This document shows positions 24,140-35,095 of a stretch of DNA of 64,000 nucleotides, one piece after another. The translations under genes were made by a program, and so were the position numbers. The first letter of the stretch is position 1. Every line of letters starts with the position of its first letter. Below the pieces are notes generated by a model, which had not been told where the DNA came from, ran no database searches, and saw only the letters and a list, made by a program, of their open reading frames with translations. Source of the stretch: Phragmites australis (taxonomy: Eukaryota > Streptophyta > Magnoliopsida > Poales > Poaceae); the NCBI RefSeq assembly GCF_958298935.1, contig NC_084942.1, forward strand, positions 16,251,501 to 16,315,500. The letters are read 5' to 3'.

Positions 24140-24579
24140 GAACACACAGACAATTTTTAAACAAATACGTCTGAAATATATACACACAGATAGTTCTTAA
24201 AGTAACACGTCTATGAAATTTGACCTGAAAGGCAGTCTATGTCACAAGACACGGACGGTTTCTTAAGAACTTCATCTGAAACCACCAGAAGGTCATATAC
24301 AGTTTCTAAAATCTCCATCTGAAACCATCAAGAGGTATAGATGGTTTTGCACAAAAAAAAACCCATCTGTGACACTACATATACATAGATGGTTACTAAA
24401 ATAAATCCATCTGTGAGACTTATGAAACTAACATTTGTGTAGCCATATTACATACACAATTGTTAATCAGACCCATCTATAATAAGTGTGAAAACACAGA
24501 CACTTTTGCACAAACGGCAACCAAACCCGTCTGTCATAGGGTTTAACAATCGTATGTGATAACTCATTCTGAGGTAGTG
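24140..24579 (+). repeat. CACTA subterminal repeats and right terminus
   Basis: The word pattern cacagacggtttctaaaa / cgtctgtgaa recurs roughly every 40-60 bp in both orientations (for example at 24150, 24183, 24249, 24337, 24389 and 24488). In CACTA elements such arrays bind the element's own DNA-binding protein. The terminus TAGTG ends at 24579. Confidence 0.65.
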
Positions 24580-25070
24580 TCCCCTTTTGCTGGCTTTGGT
24601 TTCTTGGGTGGGGTTTGGGCTTTTGGCGTGTTTGGAGGATTTGAGGATTAGGGGACTGGAGCTAGAATGAAGCGTGTGCTACCGACCTACCCCAAGCAAG
24701 TGAATTGCAAATCAGCTATCACACGGGGTGCCCCTAACTTTGCTGCAACTAAATTTAGGAAAAGTGTGACTGCCATAAAAGGTATGGTGAACAGAATGGC
24801 TACTGCACTTGTGGTAAAGTTTGGCAAGAAAACAAGTCTATGACATGTGTGGCAGAGGGCTAAGAAAGTCTGGCATGCCATAGTTGTAATGTTGAACCAA
24901 ACACATGTCTCAGAATATGTGGCACGCCTAAGGTGTGTCTAGCAACCTAACAAGCCCTTAGGCTTGCAAATTTGAGCCTCAACTAATGACCAAAGTTTTG
25001 TTGTGACTGAAGTTAGTCAATAAGAAATATCAAATTGTTATAGTTGTGGATATGTCATGTGGACCTCATA
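24580..25070 (+). repeat. Diverged second copy of the GIF upstream flank
   Basis: Positions 24580-24700 match 4252-4355 (ggctttggtttcttgggtgg, ggactggagctagaatga) and then tgcaaatcagctatcacacgg at 24704, matching 5363. Positions 25022-25050 match 5443-5470. The copy starts exactly at the CACTA end, so any GIF exon-1 sequence on the other side has been lost or moved. About 300 bp (24725-25015) has no counterpart in the first copy. Confidence 0.65.
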
Positions 25071-26144
25071 TAGGGATGGTAATTTTACCTGATTGCCCAT
25101 CTACCCACGGATAATACCCTAATGGAGTCAGGTATGTTCCATGTTCTCTTCCCATAGGCATATTGTGGGTGAGCATGCCTGCCCGACAGACAGACGGACA
25201 CATGTATGGGTAAGGCTTACCTGTGCCCATATCACCTGTTTATCTATCAATTCCTATGATATATGGGATCCACTTAACTCTAGTCTCAAAAACAAATCTG
25301 ACTCCATAACCCATCGGACCACCCCTCTCCCCGCAGCCTCACCCTCAAACCTCAGTCACCCTGTCCGCCACCACCAACAGGGAAACACCACAACAAGCAA
25401 GTCTCTCAATATCTTTCACTCTCTCATATCTATGCCCTTGCCGTTGGCCCGCCACCCTTTAAATCGATCCGGGCCACCCTTATTCGTTTGATTCCAACAT
25501 AAATACGTATCAGGGATGGCGCCAGGAACAAATGGGCCAAGGGCCACTACATCGAGGGTGTTGAACTCATCGAGATCAACACTACAGAGGCGGTGGGGGC
25601 GGAGCCTGAGATCTAAGGCGGAGGGTAAGATCTGAGGCCCTTGACTCCAATCATGTCATGGCATTCGACGCTTGCTGTCTTGAGGACAGGTACTGCTACT
25701 CTAGAGCTCACGCCTTGCTCCTCTCCTATTCCCTTAGTAGACAGTTCAACGCCACAAGGGCTGTGAGAGAAGAGATAGATGGTGAATTGAGGTAGGTGGT
25801 AGGGACTGGGTGTGGGGATGTTTGGGAGGCAATGAATCCCTTTGCTGCAGTGCCGGGATCGGATGGTTGATGCCAAGAGCATGGGAATTTTGTTGCCATC
25901 TTGTTATCAATAACTAGATAGATGGAGTATTACATTAGTTTGATTCAATCAGTTGTCATTAATTCTCAATTGTACATGCTAGACTTTGTTTTTCACATGT
26001 CTCACGTTTGATCTGGAACTTTATTGAGTTATTGACATGAGTTGCAAATCTCATTTAATTGCCCAACACTATAAGTCCAAAAATGAAAAGGAGAGAGTGC
26101 CAAGCTTTTGATAATTGTCCTACCACGCTTGATTGCCATCCCTA
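25071..26144. mobile_element. 1.07-kb hAT-like non-autonomous element
   Basis: Starts tagggatggtaattttacc and ends ttgattgccatcccta; the outer 10 bp are inverted repeats. The flanking octamers acctcata (25063-25070) and gcctcata (26145-26152) match in 7 of 8 positions, as for hAT insertions. The dispersed repeat on either side joins smoothly when the element is removed. The interior (25300-25870) is GC-richer and holds short open frames (25141-25491 plus, 25613-25882 minus) with no recognisable domain. Confidence 0.75.
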
Positions 26145-26760
26145 GCCTCATATGGTACCTAATCTTTTTTTTTGGAAAATTTAGGTTCATGCTATCATGT
26201 TGATTCCACTTTCGAAATCTGTTACTGATGTTTGAATTATTAAATTCATGCCACTAGTTCTAAATTTTATTAGGTTTATGCCACTCTGACAAACTAGAGC
26301 CCAAACGGTATTCGGTCAAACTGTTTGATCATGTCAAATGACCAAGGTGCCCTCTTGTTATCTCTCTTTCTCTCTCCCTTCATCTGAGCTCCCACCCCCA
26401 CTTCTCTCTTTTCCTTTCCTTCTCTTCTTCCTTCCGCAGCACACGGCCAACTAGAAATCTCCCTGTTTATTAGATAGCAATAAATGCAATGGTTCAGACG
26501 GATTGTAGATTAGATTTACGGTTTATAAAATATAATTTGGAACTTACCAAACAAAAAAGTGAAAGAATCTAGTGCAACTAACAAATTTTGATACCTTACC
26601 AAAAAATTGGACAATAGTGCAGCCCAAACATTCCAACCTTGTTTCACCAATAAAATCTTATTATTGTATAGGCACTACAACCTGAGGCCCTTTGGTTCAG
26701 GCCACTCGCAAATTTGTTGTGCCTATACCTTTCACACCAATTAACTCCATGACATAGGCT
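26145..26760 (+). repeat. Dispersed repeat, copy B
   Basis: The most complete copy: ggaaaatttaggttcatgc, tgccctcttgttatctctc, cacccccacttctctctttt, then attagatagcaataaatgc, gataccttaccaaaaaattgg and cctttcacaccaattaactcc. It contains both the part seen in copy A and the part seen in copy C. Non-coding. Confidence 0.65.
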
Positions 26761-26955
26761 ACCTAACAATGGACCTAATCAATAAATGCATACAACACTC
26801 TTCCCTAGTGCATAAAGGATCTTTAATACGTAGTGAACCTCATAAATATGTAGTAGACACAACTCTTCTCTTGGTGGATCATATAAGTGTAACAGACACA
26901 TCCTTTCTTAGTGAACCACATTCATTTGAATTACATGTGTGTGATGATATGATTA

Positions 26956-27526
26956 GGGCATGTATGGAAAACCTGATCAAACTTTAGCTGCCCACGAGAT
27001 TTGGCCACCTAGGTCCATTTCTAATTTTTTGGCTTGCCCATGGAAATTTGGCGTTGCCAATGCACAGTGAACAGCCAAGGCTGGATGAGCCATGGGCAAG
27101 CAAAATGCTCGCCCCGATTTTGGTTGGGAAGCTCAACAGGATTTTAGCTTGGCAGTGCTGAGGTGGTGGCTGCACAATGGCTGCACGCAGTCCAAGTGTT
27201 TTAGATTAAGTATTTTTAATGACAATATATCTTAAACCATGTATCCAATTTGCAAACTGTTTGCACCAAAATATTACTTGCATTTAAATCTAAAAAACCT
27301 GATCTCAGTTAACTATATTTCAAAGAGAGACAAAACTAATGTTACATGAGCCCCACATGTCAAACTTACAGTTTTGGCGACCGTTAGCATGGCTGCAATC
27401 CAAACACCATTGTTAATAGGTAAGGCTGCAAACCAAACAACATTTTCTTGCCCCCATTTTGACATCGTCCGAGGTTTGGTCACACCAAAACTTGGCATGG
27501 CTCACAAAGACAAACCAAACAGCCCC
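26956..27526. mobile_element. Tourist-like (PIF/Harbinger) MITE
   Basis: 571 bp flanked by TTA on both sides (26953-26955, 27527-27529), the usual PIF/Harbinger target. Termini are GGGCATGTATGG and the inverted complement GGGGCTGTTTGG, 9 of 12 matching and close to the family's GGGCCYGTTTGK ends. No transposase is encoded. Confidence 0.6.
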
Positions 27527-27639
27527 TTAGTTCAAATTTGTGCTATTTATAGAATATTTTTGGGGATCTACATTCAAATAGTCAAAAGACAATTCATTAT
27601 ATGCTACTAAAAGGGTCCGTATTCAAATAGTTACGAGAG

Positions 27640-28240
27640 AATTTATCATATGCTACTAAATCTTAGGCTTCACACTATTGTTATATCTCTTTATCTCTCC
27701 CTTCACATCGGACCCCACCCACTTCTCTCTTGTCCCTTCATTCTCTTCTTCCTCCCGCAGCACACAGCGGCCCATAAACCTCCCGAACTGGTGCTTGGAT
27801 CTAGGCCGTTAGTCCGCTAGGGAATGTCACAACCTTCGCACTCTGCATCACTGAATATAGTAAAAATAGGTCTTGTTTTGTTTATTAGATAACAATGAAT
27901 AGAATGCTTCAAAGGGATCATAGATTAGATTTACGATTTAGAAAATACTAATTAAAACATGCCGCTCAAAAAGTGAAATATCTAGTGCAACTAACCAAGT
28001 GTTGATACCTCACCAAAAATATGGACAACATTGCAGCCCAAACATTCGAGAGTGTTTTGCTCACTATGTTTTGTCTATAAAATTTAATTATTGTATAGAC
28101 ACGACAACTAATGCATATGTAAAATGTCTATAGAAGTTTTGTTTTGCCATAGCCCTGAGCCCCTTTGGTTTAGGCCACTCGTAATACAAAAATATTTGCT
28201 ATGCCTATACCTTTCACACCAATTAACTCTGTAGCATCTA
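27640..28240 (+). repeat. Dispersed repeat, copy D
   Basis: Words in order: atatctctttatctctccct, ccacccacttctctcttgtcc, cttcgcactctgcatc, aatatagtaaaaataggtc, gataacaatgaatag, gatacctcaccaaaaatatgg, aacattcgagagtg and cctttcacaccaattaactc. Same family as copies A-C. It ends where SIRE-type LTR text begins. Confidence 0.65.
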
Positions 28241-28249
28241 TACCCTCAA

Positions 28250-31200
28250 GTAAGTGGTAAGTGTTTCGGTGACTAATGACAACCGTATCATTGTGACTAA
28301 TAAATTTGTTTTAAATGGTATAAAAAATTTAAATCACAATGATGATTGGGTATTCTTGATCCTTAAAATTGATTCTATGAATGATCAAAGGATATGAGCA
28401 TCAAGATTAAGATTGTTCTAGTTTTAAGTGTCATAAGAAGATGAAGGACACTTAGAGTAGTATATGTCTCTTTTCTTAGGTTTTTGACCGTACTATAAAG
28501 AGGGGCTAAGAGTAATAGCTTAAACTGATTGAGTCTAGACTTGGTTGGATGCACACTTGTGAAATTCTAACACTAGGTAGCTTAGAGAATCCTATGAATA
28601 AGATGTCGAGAAGTTAGAGCTCAAGAAAGTTTGAATTGCATGAGCTCGAAGAAAATTGCTCTTACCGGATGGTCCGGTGATCAATAGAGAAAATACATCG
28701 GAGTGCTTTTTGACTAAGAGAGAAAGTTGATGACTAGACCGTATGGTCTAGTGTTATGGCCCGAGTGTACATCAGAGTATTTTATAGAACTTGTGCAAAT
28801 TCTTAGAAGATGGAGTTTAATTCACCAGATGGTCCGGTGATCACTAGGCATGCGTCACCGGAGCATTTTTCAGAAGTTTTTCTTTCGACTCAGGGGAGAT
28901 GTTACTCACCGGATGGTCTGGTGTGTAAACAGAAAACGTTGAAGCATTTTTCAGCAGCAACGGCTAATGACATCTGGTAGTGGGCAGTCGTTGGGAAAAG
29001 GTATACACCAGATGGTCCGGTGTGTATGAGAAGGTGTACACCGGATCATCCGGCGTTCACAGAAATCGTGGGTGGTTAGGCAACGACTAGATTTGGACCT
29101 TGAGCCTATATATATCCCCTCACTTTGTCTCACTTCTATCTCTTGCAAAACCAGAAGAGCATATATGATGTGTGTGTCATCAAGAAGTAAGAGAGTACAG
29201 TAGAGTGATTTGCAAAGTTCTTAATTGAAGATTAAGGACATCATTAGTGCATAGAGAGTAGCAAATATGCATCTACCTGTAGTTTAGACTTTATCTTGGT
29301 CAAGTGAAGCTATTGACTTGTTACTCTTGGTGCTTGGCAACACCTAGCCGGTCTTGGTGATTGGAGGTGTCCTGGTGAGCTCTTGGAGATCTTGTGGGAG
29401 CCCCAAAAGAAGCTTTGCACTTGGTTTGATGCCCACCAATCCGGAGATGAAGAAGTGGCAATCATGAGGGAGCACTTGAGTTTTGTAGGCTCAAGGGGGG
29501 TGGTATCCTTAGTAGATGCTCTAACAAGGACTAACGAGAGTGTCAACTCCTCGATATCTCAGGAAAAAAAATCGGTGTCTTCTTATCCATCTCTTTACTT
29601 TCTTGCATTACTAACAAAGATTTATGTTGATGATATAATATTTGGTTCAACTAACAAAGATTTTTTGCAAAGAATTTGGTGACATGATGTCTAGGGAGTT
29701 CGAGATGTCAATGATTGGCGAGCTCAACTACTTTCTTGGATTTCAAATCAAGCAATTGAATGAAGGACGTTCATCTATCAAGAGAAGTACACGAATGACA
29801 CTCTTAAAAAATTCAAGATGGATGATAGCAAGCCAATCAAGACCCCCATACCTACCAATGGACATCTCTACATGGATGAAACTAATAAACCGGTTGACCA
29901 AAAGTTTTATCATTCTATGATTAGGTTACTTCTTTACCTTACTGCATCTAGGACCGATATTATATTTAGTGTATACATGTGCGCTAATTTTCAAGCTAAT
30001 CCTAAGGAGTCACATCTTAGCATGGTTAAAAGAATCCTTAGATACTTAAAGAATACACCTAATATAGACTTGTGTCTTAGCGCGGTTAAAAGAATTCTTA
30101 GATACTTAAAGCATACACCTAGCATAGACTTGTGGTACCCCAAAGGTGCTAGTTTCTTACTCTTGGGATACTCAGATTCAGACTTGAACGGATTCCGTGT
30201 GGATCGTAAGAGTGCATCGGGTGGGTGCCACTTGCTAGGGCAGTCCAAGTTTCATGGTGTTCTAAGAAGCAAAACTCAGTAGCCATATCCACCACGGAAG
30301 CGAAATACATAGCCACCAGAGCATGTTGTGCTCAAATCCTTTATATGAAGTAAAACTTGTTAGACTTTGGTGTTTGTCTAGAGAAGGTTCCACTACTTTG
30401 TGACAACGAGAGTGCCGTAAAACTTCCAAACAATCCCTATCAATATTCTCGCACAAAGCACATTGATATCCATCATCACTTCCTTAGAGATCATGTGGTT
30501 AAAAATGATATTTCTCTTAGTAGTGTATGGTCAGAAGATCAATTGATGGATATCTACACAAAACCTCTAGATGAAGCCACTTTTTTAGATTATGAAGTGA
30601 GCTAAACGTGATAGATGCTTCAAATATCATGTGATGCCTTGTCATATAGATGCATTCATAATAGTTACTTTTCTAACCTTCTCAAGATAGTGATGAACAT
30701 AGGTTTTGCTTAAGTTGGTAGCCCCCTAGTTTCACTTAAGGTATGTTGTTGGGTTCACTACGAAGAAGCTTGAGAAGGGAAGTAATATGACAAGATAGAT
30801 TTATTTTATGCTATGCATTATATGTCATATAGCTTGCACTCAAAGGAGAATATCACTCTTTGAGATTGTTGTTCACTCTCAATGTGGACATGCACCTTTA
30901 TAAGTGTGATTAAAAAGATGTTTGTGCTTAATGCCTATTGAGTCGTGTCCTAGTGAATTTAAAGTCTTGATCTTTAAGTTCATAGGAAATATGGCTCATA
31001 CATTTTCTTGGAGTTTTCTCCCTCCTTTCTTTATTGGTTCTTATTGCGTATTGCAAAAATTATGTATGGTATAGCCTTGTTGGGCAAATATTTGCAAAAT
31101 GAGTGTTTGAGAGGGTAAGATTTTCACTCAAAACTGGTCCAAACATGTGTTTTTGTTGTGTGCTTATTTGAAGTTTGGACTTAGTGAGAGATTTTAGTTC

Positions 31201-31640
31201 AGCAGAGAGTTTTTCTTCTCGCTGAATGGTCCAGTGTTCCTTTCTCTGTTTTCAACGGACCATCCGGTGTTCAGTCCTCTGTCAGCTCTGCAATTTCCAT
31301 GGAAAAAGGTCTAGTGCATGCTGAGTGTTCTTCACTGGACCTTCCGGTGTTCAAGTCAGTGGCAGAATCTTAGAAGTTCTTGAATTATGTCCGATGCATA
31401 CAATATTGTCATCACCAGACCTTCCGACGTTCAGAATTGAATTTTTCCTCAGAAAAGATCTGGTGATCTATGCTGTGTTCAGTGGATACTCTGGTGTTTG
31501 AAAATCGATTTCGGCTCAGTTTTGGCAAGTCTCCTAGAATTTGGTCTGATGCATCTATCCGGTGCTCAAGTATGTGTTTCACTGGACCTCCTGGTGTTCA
31601 CGATTTTTGTGGGACCCACCTATCATATAAGCTTTTAGTT
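28250..31640 (+). mobile_element. Internally deleted SIRE/Opie-type copia element
   Basis: Text from 28250 (gtaagtgtttcggtgactaatg) resembles SIRE-group LTRs. It carries ccggatggtccggtg-type words and a TATA box (ctatatatat, 29106). The pol remnant at 29605-30604 follows directly, so gag, protease, integrase and most of the reverse transcriptase are deleted. Downstream text (31.2-31.6 kb) again has the ggtccggtg-type words, as in the 3' region of this group. Exact LTR ends were not found. Confidence 0.6.
29605..30604 (+). pseudogene. Copia reverse transcriptase C-terminus and RNase H remnant
   Basis: YVDDIIFGSTN is the copia catalytic YVDD box. Then come SMIGELNYFLGFQIKQ, KPIKTPIPTNGHL, and the RNase H with GYSDSDLNGFRVDRKSASG, ISTTEAKY, LCDNESAVKL and TKHIDIHHHFLRDHV. 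At least two frame changes (near 29670 and 29780), another near 30265 and a stop near 30353 break it. A 60-bp tandem duplication (30016-30075, 30076-30135) repeats VKRILRYLK..TP.IDL, which would distort the start of RNase H. Confidence 0.8.
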
Positions 31641-33110
31641 TTGGTCATTCCCTTCTCTTTCGCATATGTTCCACCACCGCCCAAGCTCGATCCGTTGACT
31701 CTCCATCGCCGTTGTGTTCCCGCGTCGCCTAGTCCACCAGAGCACCCTCTCCACCACTAGCCACCACTGCCAGTAGCCTTTGCTCCGCCCTAGCACCGCC
31801 CTGTGCCCAACACCATCACCGCTGCTCTCTATGTTGTCGCCAATGTCCCTCTGGCCATCATGTCATACTCTCCGCTAGTTTCACCACCTTGATTTGCTTC
31901 GTGGTGAGGATCTCTTGGTTGGATTGCAAATTTTTTATTCCCTAGATGATCGATTCAAGAATTTTCATGCAAATTTACCTCAAATTGATCAAAACTATGC
32001 TAAAATTGATCAATTGTTTCAAATTCGAGTAAAATCTCTTGCAATTGATCAATATCTAGTGTCGTGATCCTAAATCCGTAGCATGTTCATCTTAATTCAT
32101 ATCCAATTCATGCTTAGGGTTTGAATTTGAGTCAAATTCATATCTATTTCTTAAACCCGAAGCGCTTGCTCATCTTGTGTTATCTATTCTATCTATTAGA
32201 TGGGCTGTGAGCACCGTGATAAGGGCAAAGCAGTTGAGCAACCAAAGAAGAAGAATACAAAGGGACAGAAAGAATGGGATAGATCCATAGCATCTGCAGA
32301 TGCTCTAGTCACCCCGAGTGGACGCAGTCTTCATATCAAAGGCAACACTTCTCTGTTGTGTTGGTCCACCAGCACTCATTCTGCCACAGGGTTGGGCTCA
32401 TAGCCTTCCAACCAGTCAGGCAGCCAAAAGAGGGCTCATCAGGAGCCAGAGCCAGAGGAGGAGGAGCAATCTGAGCAGCCTCCAGCACAGGCAGAGATTC
32501 GCTTGCTTGGCTTGACATCATTCAAGTCACCGAGGATTAAGAAGCTGAGGTACATGCCAGTTAGTGAGTGGTTTACCCCATAGAGAGATGAGGGGGGGGG
32601 GGGTAAATCACATGTTTTGGATGATACTGCAGGAGTAGCTTCCATGTTTCATATCTGAGGAGGAAGGTCAGCTTGAGCACGCATAAGACACTCAATTGGC
32701 ATTATATGTAGTTGGCTGCAGGGGGAGTGGATATGAGACAAAATTTTGATGTCTTCCCAGGATTATCAGCTCTGCTCACAGATGTGAACAAATATGTCGA
32801 GAAGTGGGTCAGAGTGTTCCACGTCACAGTGTGGATTACACCAGAAAGGAACTATATTTAGTTTATGTTCCAGGGATAGCAGATTAGAATATATCGAAAC
32901 AACATTCTTGGGGTGTTAGAGGTTCAGGCGAGTGCTAGGTACATTCACAAGGTTGTTCATTCGAATGCCACCCCCTCCCCCTCGCTGCCCTCTGGTTGTG
33001 ATGTGAGTTTGCCCGATCTTCTAAAGTTAATATGATAAGTTGATTTGGTGAAATTTCGATGTTGATGATCCAAATACTCCGATCAGAATAGATCGAGAAC
33101 CATTGTAACC
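31641..33110 (+). other. Degenerate 3' coding remnants of a retroelement
   Basis: After a Pro-rich leader (31.66-31.90 kb), a frame at 32200-32403 starts MGCEHRDKGKAVEQPKKK. It is followed by acidic EPEPEEEEQSEQ-type text near 32440 and by VWITPERNYI and IRIYRNNILGVLEV near 32830-32930. The last pieces resemble the 'putative plant transposon protein' region found in some grass retroelements; this is an impression only. A run of 11 G lies near 32593. Many stops. Confidence 0.35.
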
Positions 33111-33119
33111 ACTACACCA

Positions 33120-34466
33120 TTGAGCGAAAGACAATTACATTGGACCTTCCAGCTCAAGGCGTCGACAACAACATTCGCCTTGCCAGAGTGATAATGAATT
33201 TCTAACTCATAGTCTTAGATCAATTCAAGCCATCTTCTTTGCCTCATGTCGAGATCGGCTTGCGTAAAGATATATTTGAGACTTTTGTGGTTGGTGTAGA
33301 TGTTGCAAGGACTTTCGAGGAGGTAGTGGCACTAAATTTTTAGAGCATGCACAACGGCTGCAAGCTCTAGATCATGAGTAGAATAATTCTCTTCATGACG
33401 CTTTAATTGACGGGAGGCATAGGCAACAACTCGGCCCTCTTTCATGAGAACACAATTGAGGCCTATGCGGGAAGCATCACAATAGACGTCAAAGCTATTA
33501 TTCATTTCTGGTTGAGCAAGGACGGGAGCGGTAGTGAGAAGATTTTTTAAAGGTTTGGAAAGCTTGTTCACAATCCTCGGACCATTTAAATACCACACCC
33601 TTCTTCAAGAGTTCGGTCATGGGCTTAACAATTTTAGAGAAACTCTTAATGAACCGACGGTAGTATCCTGCAAGTCCAAGAAAACTCCAGATATCGGTGA
33701 CGCTTCGAGGTTGCACCCAATTGAGCACGTCTTGCACCGTGCTTGGGTCAACTGTGACACCATTTTCGAAGAGGACATGACCAAGAAAAGCGACTTCTTT
33801 TAGCCAAAATTTGCATTTGCTAAATTTGGCATAGAGGCGATGTTCTCAGAGTCTTTCAAGAATGATCCGAAGATGTTGGGTATGCACATCTTTGGTCTTG
33901 GAATAAATGAGGATATCATCGATGAATATTACGATGAAGGAATAAATCTCTTCCATGAATATGGTGTTCATCAAATACATAAAGTAGACTGGTACATTGG
34001 TTAGGCCGAAAGACACGACGGTGTACTCATAGAGCCCATAGCGAGTAGAGAAAGTTGTTTTAGGAACGTCCTCCACTCGGATTCTTATTTAGTGATAGCC
34101 CAACCTTAGATCAATTTTGGAAAAGAAACGAGCATCGGTCAATTGGTCTTACAAGATATCGATGCGAGGAAGAGGATATTTATTTTTTATGGTGACCGCA
34201 TTGAGAGGAGGATAATCTACACACATTCTCAAGGTGTCGTCCTTCTTCTTGACAAAGAGGACCGGGCATCCCCATGGTGAAAAGCTCAGCCGAATAAAAC
34301 CCTTCTCAAGCAACTCCTTTAATTGCTTCTTCAACTCCACTAATTCATTTTAGAGGCATACGATAGGGTCGCTTAGATACTGGGGCCGTTCCGGGTAAGA
34401 GCTCGGTGACAAACTCAATGTCCCGGTCGGGAGGCATTCCCAGTAATTCCTCCGAAAAGACATCCA
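33120..34466 (-). pseudogene. Tekay-like Ty3 fragment: reverse transcriptase and RNase H
   Basis: In minus-strand order: PPDRDIEFV and PGTAPVSKRPYRMP (protease-RT linker), [37 protein letters not shown], the catalytic FIDDILIYS with both Asp present, [40 protein letters not shown] (RNase H) and a final NVVVDALSWK. Several frameshifts and stops separate them (for example near 34370, 34090, 33840 and 33560). It overlaps in domain content with the RNase H at 21.3-21.6 kb, so it is a different copy. No LTR is attached on either side. Confidence 0.8.
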
Positions 34467-35095
34467 TTCACTTGCTCAAATGCATACAAGTTATATAAAT
34501 TGCAATATCACATAGCATATTGCCTAATACTTTGCAAACAATATCATGTGATAATCTTATAGATTTATTCACAAAGCCTTTACTAGTATATTTATTCCAT
34601 TCCTGAAATTAGTATGAGATGACTTTAAAAGTTGTATAGTTCAAGAGAAGTAAACTCCTAAAATATAATCTATTAGCAACCATCATATCATAAATATTAC
34701 ACTTTTTTTCTTTATCGGTTTTTCCTATTAAGATTTCTCATATAAGATTTTTAATGAAACAATATCAATACAAGCACATATGTCATATCATTTTCTTCTA
34801 ATTTTTTCTACTTGGTTTTAAAAGAGTTTTTATGACATATTACGAATATATATCTCCTGGTATTTTCCCCCATAGGATTTTTAGAGGAGTGTTTAACTTG
34901 ATAAATATATATGATGACTTTGATTAAGGGGAAGTGTTACGAATCAGATGGTTGCACCCGTCAATTGAGAAGAGATGCTTCCCAACAAACAGGATGTCTA
35001 TTCACTTTATATATATGTACATTAATATTAATGAATGAGAATGAGAATACAAGAGTTCACTCTCTACTGTCTCTGTTCCATTGTGATTACAATCT
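34467..35095 (+). mobile_element. 3' end of another copia element with LTR
   Basis: Near 34535-34600 a degraded frame reads LIDLFTKPLL, the usual end of copia RNase H. A purine-rich tract (ttaaggggaag, 34924-34934) is followed by an LTR-like start TGTTACGAATC at 34935. The LTR probably ends at about 35093 (..gtgattaca), about 160 bp. Nothing of the 5' part is present. Confidence 0.5.

Larger units (their letters stand above)
21586..24579 (+). mobile_element. 5'-truncated CACTA (En/Spm) transposon
   Basis: The right end reads ..ctcattctgaggTAGTG (24579), the reverse complement of a CACTACCTCAG terminus. It is preceded by about 430 bp of repeated subterminal words. Coding remnants at 21582-21905 and 22686-23670 run towards it. 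No CACTA left end was found; sequence at 21586 abuts broken Tekay RNase H. A hAT-like MITE (22031-22520) interrupts it. Confidence 0.7.
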
